A program made the translations under genes and the position numbers. Below the pieces are notes generated by a model, which saw only the letters and a program-made list of their open reading frames with translations, was not told the DNA's origin and made no database searches. A stretch of DNA of 64,000 bases from Blastobasis lacticolella (lineage: Eukaryota; Arthropoda; Insecta; Lepidoptera; Blastobasidae). Below, in pieces: positions 58,822-64,000 of the stretch. Within the stretch, counting starts at the first letter, position 1. Each line of letters starts with the position of its first letter. The DNA is taken from positions 9,532,563 to 9,596,562 of the forward strand of contig LR990048.1 of NCBI GenBank assembly GCA_905147135.1, given 5' to 3'.

Positions 58822-60430
58822 CGGTGCTGAAGAATTTACAACTATTGATCGGCGAATTTGGCGCAACATTTATGGGAAAAATATATGTGAGATATAACCC
58901 AGAAACATGCCCAGATAAATATACAATTGCATCATTATTCAATACACTGGCGCCAAACATCTCCTTTGTCGACAAAAGCGTGTTTCATTTCCTAAGGGCC
59001 CCAATTTGATGTATCTTTTCCCTCTCTTGTTGACATGAAATTCAAAATTTTACAGTAGTGTCGAATCGCTTACAGCTTAAGTTGATATTATCAACAATAA
59101 GGGTACATATTATGATTCTTTGGTTCTGCATATATGTAATAATTTTTTTATTCTCTCTCTAAACAAACACAAATAACATTTTTTTATTTGAATTTTGATG
59201 ACAACGTTTGAACCCAGGTCTTTCTACCCGTCAGATTTGGGGATCTGGGCATCCAAAAAGTTGCCAGTATATCTTTACCTGCCCTCTGTCCACAGCACGC
59301 GTACATTGGTAGATATGATTTGACCAACGTGACTGAGGAGGCATACATGACAGAGGCCAGGAATGCATGCGCCTCCTGCCCGAGGACTGAATTTCTGTCT
59401 GCCTCTTCGTCACATAAACTTTTGGACAAGCCGCTCTGCCGTTCGTGCGGTAAAATCTGTTTAATACGTCAATTGACCGTAAAGAGCGTGCTCGCCTCCT
59501 ACCTGTCGGCGAATGGGAGTCAGGCTTCAATCGACACGCTGCTGCTGGCGCTTCGCCTTGGCATTCCCTGAGTGGCCCCTCATTAGTGCAGCTGTGGCCA
59601 GGTAGTATCGCAACCTGGATATCCCGGGTGGTCACGTTGCAGGAGTGCCGAGCATTTTCCGCGGCATGCAGAAATGAACGACAACATCCGTCGGGCCCTT
59701 TCTACGCCATTTTGGAGCCTAATAGCCTGTGGAGGGACGACTGGAAAAGGCCCGATGATACGGCCCTCGTATCTTGGAAGATGAATCGCTCTTTGGTTTA
59801 GCACGCAACCGGCGTCGATCCCGTGCACCTTCCCATACTCCATCTACGATACATTACATTACATTACATACATTTTAAGAGAGGTAGGGCATAGCGGAGA
59901 ATCTCGTTTGAATTGGAGCCGCCCGACTGGGGAAGTACCTCCGCCTTACAGAATATCGCAGCTAAATAATACTATTTTAAATAGTATTGTGTTACTGCCG
60001 GTGAGTAAGGTTTCCAGTGCTCTATGGGGTGGGGATTTGGGGAAACGTGGCTTAGGCAGTGGAGTGGCATTTGCCTTTTTGCTGCCAGAGCAACGTGTTA
60101 CTGAGGTGGGCAACGCATTGGCGTTGGTGTTGCTAATGTCTATAGGCAGCGCTTGCCTGTTTGCCTACCGTATGACAAAAAAAAAAGAATGTCAAACGAA
60201 AGAACGAAACGAAAGAAAACGTCAAACGGCTCAAACATCAGTGCCTTAGTGGAGATCATCATTTTGCGTGGCGTAGAAACACTTGGGCCGTGGGGTCCAG
60301 GTGCTCATATTCTCTTTACAGACTTGTCTGAGCATCTGGTCAACGCATCGCATGAGCAAAAGGCTGGCAAATTTTGGAAACATTCCTTTAACGAGGGATT
60401 TCCAACAAATTTTTCATTTGTATAATTTAG
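58822..60430 (+). pseudogene. Decayed RT-endonuclease retroelement, interrupted by retroposon R1
   Basis: Three colinear blocks match the ORF at 22441-24420. Block 58822-59010 reads LLIGEFGATF and LFNTLAPNISFVDKSVFHF, the segment following the RT catalytic box. Block 59290-59848 runs through several frames. It has RKERARLLPVGEWESG, LALRLG, the finger C-S-C-G ... C with its H position mutated, RHAEMNDNIRRALS, and DDWKRPDDTALVSWKMNRSL (the PD core). Block 60240-60430 has RGVETLGPWGPGAHILF. Frameshifts, stops and an unrelated 59011-59289 stretch show it is old. The R1 insertion falls between the endonuclease core and the VETLGPWG block. Confidence 0.82.
59877..60186 (+). mobile_element. Short retroposon R1, copy 3 (opposite strand)
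   Basis: It begins AAGAGAGGTAGGGCATAGCGG and ends CCGTATGACA plus a 10-base A run. It matches 16838-17178 and 46810-47158 in inverted orientation, with a small deletion before the end (GGCAGCGCTTGCCTG). It follows a TTACA simple repeat at 59851-59875 and sits inside the older RT-endonuclease pseudogene. Confidence 0.78.
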
Positions 60431-62916
60431 TTACCTATATATTTATTTTCACCTGTAAGTACATTATGAGACGTAAAATCAATAAATAATTTTAATTATA
60501 TTTGAGGTTTTTGGATACTTAGGTGCATAAATTCTGTTACCACTAAGGCCGCCTATGAAAAGTAGTTGCCATAGCCTAGGATGAAATTTCATTAGTTTTA
60601 ATTTCTGGAACCAGAGAAAACAAGACATAAGACTGATTTACTAAAGCACTTAAGATATAATTAAATTCAGCAACCTACTCAGAAATAATGATGATCCACA
60701 TTTAGTCAGGAACTTTGTAGCACAAAGTTATTAAATCAGTTGAGTGCGGGCTCTTAATTCACTTCTAGACGCTGAACTAAATTCTGACATCCGATTTAAT
60801 TCTACATCTTCACGTAAAACTCACTCACCCTTTTGGCGCGCACGTTTTCGTTTTGATACAATTACTAGGCACGTCATAATCTGAGCTAGTCATCTTATCA
60901 GTAGTTCATCTTCGCATGCATGTGAAAGAAAAACTCAGTAAGAAAAATATTTTTCTAATTCGTTAAAGCGATAATTTTAACATTACCTTAACACTTTAAT
61001 AAATAATAAACATTCAAGGAATAAAATAAAATAATATGTAGTATATTCGGACCTCGTTGTGAGAAGCTACAAAAAATCATTCAACAAAGTAAAATATTCT
61101 CCTTTAGTCCCCCAATGCTTGATCGCCATCGAATATGGCGGAAAGCTTTTAAATGAAATGGCGCTGTTATTCTATTTATGACGCGGCCCGCTCGCATCAA
61201 TACCTACACAAAATATAAGTATTTTACATGGTTTAGATAATCATATTGTCACTTTTGAGCATCGTGTTTAGATGATGGAAATAAAGGATCAAAGGATGAA
61301 GGAGGAGGAGGAATAATAGATGGGAATAAAGCGTGATCCGGTTTGTCGATTTTTCTAAGACATTGGCTTTAGCTATACTATAATTATACTTAACATTACA
61401 GGTTTGCAATCAGTTCCTCTTTTTGAAAATTAGCTATTTTCCAGTGTTCTAAACGCAGCCGTGGGCTAACAATTTCGCTCCTTTCGGTCTGTTCATTATT
61501 TACTGACAGATTTCACAACGAAAGAAATATGAAATTCGTTTTCATAGCGGGTCATAGTACCTAACAGGGGTCCTCATCAGTGGGGTGATTTGTAAATCAA
61601 AACAAAGAAAACTTCGTTACAGCACAAATTAAAATAAATCCTATCCTTGACGTCACGCCCGCCATCGCCATTTGCTTTAACCGCTATTGTTTGCTTTAGA
61701 ACTTACAACCAATATACTTTATTATTGTTTGCTTGTGTTGTTATTGAATAAATTTGAATTCTTGGTGGCACAAGTTGTTTACAAAATATTAGTTTTATTA
61801 GTTTTATATAGATTACCACGAGGCAGAATTTGGGAATTTCATAATTGATGTTCAGTTCAGATTAATGAACGATAGTTTGTGTTGTCACGATACGATGTGA
61901 TTAATGGATGTGAAAAAATAAGACCCACTAAGATAATTTAGTGACCCTAAAACTTCAAAGAGGGAGCAGGGATGCAGGTTAAGTTCTTTTACCCGCATCC
62001 CTGCATCGGAAGATATTTTATCAAACATGTAGCTCACATTTTTGTACAATGGCCTGTTTATTAATTATGTTCAACATTTTTTTTGACCAGTACGGTATTT
62101 TAGGTGTACATTACGGTACCTTTTTATAATAAAATTGTATAGTCTTTTACTAGCGATAAAGCCATCGTTTGACTCTCTACTGATGTCTCACTTAGGTAAA
62201 TTAAATCTAAAAAGCTCGTCGGATAGAGATGGCAAAGTGAGTGAGTTCGGTCGACTCTAAGTCTCTATTTTGTCCAGTGTTTAAGTGTACCTTAAACACT
62301 TCTTACGCTTTTAGAGATGCTTGAGGTGGCGCTTTCAAATGTAGAGTAAAATACAAGCGGTGGATTTAAACATATATGGAGTTGAAAATATGTTCATTCA
62401 CTTTTCTGAGAATACATACAGCTATATAGTGATAATTAAAAGCTCACCATTCTACGTTCACAAGGCTCACGTTTTGCGTCTCCAGCCAATTATTGTAAAA
62501 TTATCTCACGCGAGAGGCGTCGAACGAATGTTATTAATAATGCTAATAGAAAATCTCACGATCGACCTTATAAAAAAATATATTATGTGAATCTATAACC
62601 AAGAATTTCATTACGAGTTTTAATTAAGTTTTAAAATCTTAGAGACAAATGGAATATCTTTTTCAGAAATTTGAATCCTTTCCTCATTATTTAGTCGGCT
62701 AAGAGCGAAATTTTTTATTTTATTGCCTCTTAATTGACGCGCCAGCTGGCTGTGGCTCTGAAACTTCTAAGATATAATTTGCATAATGAATATCTTAAAA
62801 AAATAGGATTTACTCACGCTTACGACGTTACCGAGGTCGGTATTTTTCAAACTTCCAGCGAGCACCGAGCCATTACTCTAAAATCTTCTATAATAGCACC
62901 AAGGATCACTGATTAC
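60431..62916. other. No gene recognised; two small hairpins near 61.9-62.0 kb
   Basis: AT-rich. At 61966-62004 GCAGGGATGC is followed after a short loop by GCATCCCTGC, and just before it (about 61927-61947) CACTAA faces TTAGTG. Nothing coding is supported. Confidence 0.4.
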
Positions 62917-63260
62917 CTCGCAGCGGTACGCTGCAGTGACAGATAACAGATTAGCACTGCACCGGGTGGAACAAGTGTGAGATGAAAGTTTGGCGATAAG
63001 AGAGAGGGGACCACGGGGCCGTGTCGGGATTGAATCGGCGCGGCTGTGGCGGGCGGCGCTCGGCGGCGCGCAGGCGGGGGCGCTGGCGCGGCTGGCGCCA
63101 CCTGTCGCTGGGTGGCTGGGCGCGGGCGGGCGCGGCGCGGCTCGCTAGCGACTGAGCCCGGGCACGTGGGCGCCGGCCGCCGCCGCCGCCGCCGCCGCCC
63201 AGGTGCACCTGCACCCGCGCGCAGCCTCGCCCCCGCACAGCCCCGCCGACACACACTCGC
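62917..63260 (-). other. GC-rich first exon (5' UTR) and probable promoter region of the minus-strand gene
   Basis: A dense GC/CpG block, including a (GCC)n run near 63175-63198, stands out sharply from AT-rich surroundings. On the minus strand it runs into GCTGCGAG followed by GTAATCAG, a good donor at 62917/62916. No ATG-led frame of note is present, so it reads as untranslated. It is the best upstream partner for the acceptor at 51415, 11.5 kb away. The transcription start is not determined; the upstream edge is approximate. Confidence 0.5.
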
Positions 63261-64000
63261 ATTACTCACTTTTTCTTATGCCACTAACGAAGATTCCTGT
63301 GATCATTATTTATGGCTCGATTAGTAATTTTTAATTATAGTTCCTGTGACGGACTAGCTACAAAGCTTAGAAGTTGGAACCACAAGTTTACCCACCTCCT
63401 CCATCATTGCATAGCTACATGTTATTATGTATATGTTAATTTAATTGTATGCTAGTTACGTATAAATTTTAATACTGTGTAAAATATTTCAAATAAACTC
63501 ATGTTTTACAAAAACAAATGGCAAACCAAAAGCTCGGTTTTGAATTACTTATTGGATGAAATTGGTTCCGTCAACCTTTTTACACAAACGAAGGAAGCCT
63601 ATTTTCTTATCGACTAACAGGAAAATGTTTGTAGACTTTCCTTATTGCTAATAATGTCGGCTTTATATTTTATTAAGAAGCCACAAAAGATTGTTTACAC
63701 TCGTAAATAACTAGGAGGTTATTCGTTGTACTTGTTATGATGGTATTTTTCAAAACTGTTAAAATTTTTTTTTGTTTACGTCATTACTGTAACTTCTAGT
63801 TTGCTAAATTTCTGGATTTCTACATTTTTGTTGCAGGAGCGCAACTGAACTCTACACTTAATACATAACGCATTTCAAAAATGTGTTGTCTGTATGCCAA
63901 GACGTGATCATCGATTGAGCGATAGCTTATGCATGGAAGGATTTTATTGTCTGAAAACACGTGCAAAAATGACACTTTTCAAAGGACGTTCCCATCTTTT
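63261..64000. other. Possible upstream flank; nothing recognised
   Basis: Abrupt return to AT-rich DNA upstream (on the minus strand) of the GC-rich exon. Core promoter sequences could lie at about 63250-63320, but no motif is convincing. No repeat identified. Confidence 0.35.

Larger units (their letters stand above)
51415..62916 (-). other. Intron 1 (about 11.5 kb) if the 62.9-kb exon belongs to this gene
   Basis: Mostly AT-rich. It carries an RTE scrap, MITE, SINE copies and the antisense RT-endonuclease pseudogene at 58822-60430. The region 52936-54030 and the stretches 54262-55960 and 60431-62910 hold nothing that I can name. Confidence 0.45.

Noticed and set aside
59184..59843. Minus-strand open frames of 81-134 codons
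   Set aside because: The plus strand here carries the colinear remains of the RT-endonuclease element (finger and PD core), so the minus frames are shadows.
62913..63324. Arg/Pro/Ala-rich open frames on both strands
   Set aside because: Stop-free because of extreme GC; no ATG-led frame and low complexity. Treated as an untranslated exon.
1..64000. CRISPR array, phage, operon or bacterial defence system
   Set aside because: No regularly spaced repeats, no long adjacent coding frames and no ribosome-binding sites. The content is that of an animal nuclear genome.

Overview
The window looks like non-coding DNA from an insect nuclear genome, most likely a moth or butterfly. It is AT-rich, with isolated very GC-rich exons. 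It is crowded with decayed retroelements, tRNA-derived SINEs and short inverted-repeat elements of the kinds I associate with Lepidoptera. That placement rests on recognising repeat types, not on a search. There are no bacterial operons, no CRISPR array, no rRNA and no convincing functional tRNA.

Host genes. I can assemble one protein-coding gene from splice signals. It lies on the minus strand in the right-hand third. A GC-rich, probably untranslated first exon (about 63.26 to 62.917 kb) is followed by four coding exons at 51321-51267, 48418-48304, 43339-43224 and 43137-43016. Splice phases agree at all three coding junctions (1, 2, 1). The product is 135 residues: a signal-peptide-like leader, a short Gly/Pro/Ala stretch, an Arg-rich segment containing RGD, one membrane span and a short acidic tail. 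I do not recognise the family. A second, much weaker exon candidate is at 12568-12401 (minus), and a weaker one still at 8444-8559 (plus).

Mobile DNA, left to right. 0-20 kb is mostly featureless AT-rich DNA with small inverted-repeat elements (3470, 5077, 7581, 13550, 19717), a SINE with a perfect 15-bp target duplication (9795-10084) and LINE scraps. 21.05-28.43 kb is a BEL/Pao LTR retrotransposon with both LTRs and a 5-bp target duplication. Its gag is interrupted by about 3.4 kb of foreign DNA, and its pol runs into the 3' LTR with integrase missing. The foreign DNA holds a 5'-truncated non-LTR element with an uninterrupted reverse transcriptase plus restriction-like endonuclease reading frame (22441-24420, minus), a second LINE fragment and a MITE. 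29-33 kb has two copies of one tRNA-derived SINE and a Helitron-like end. At 36.7-37.8 kb another copy of the same MITE has been split by an 870-bp miniature LTR element with nearly identical LTRs; the intact MITE at 25.4 kb preserves the empty site. Two more broken relatives of the endonuclease-bearing element lie at 40.66 and 58.82-60.43 kb. Introns of the host gene carry further SINE, LINE and MITE copies.

I found no evidence of a new multi-gene system. The main novelties are the small spliced membrane-protein gene, the restriction-like-endonuclease retroelement family with a YLDD catalytic box, the dated nest of TRIM inside MITE, and three near-perfect snap-back hairpins.
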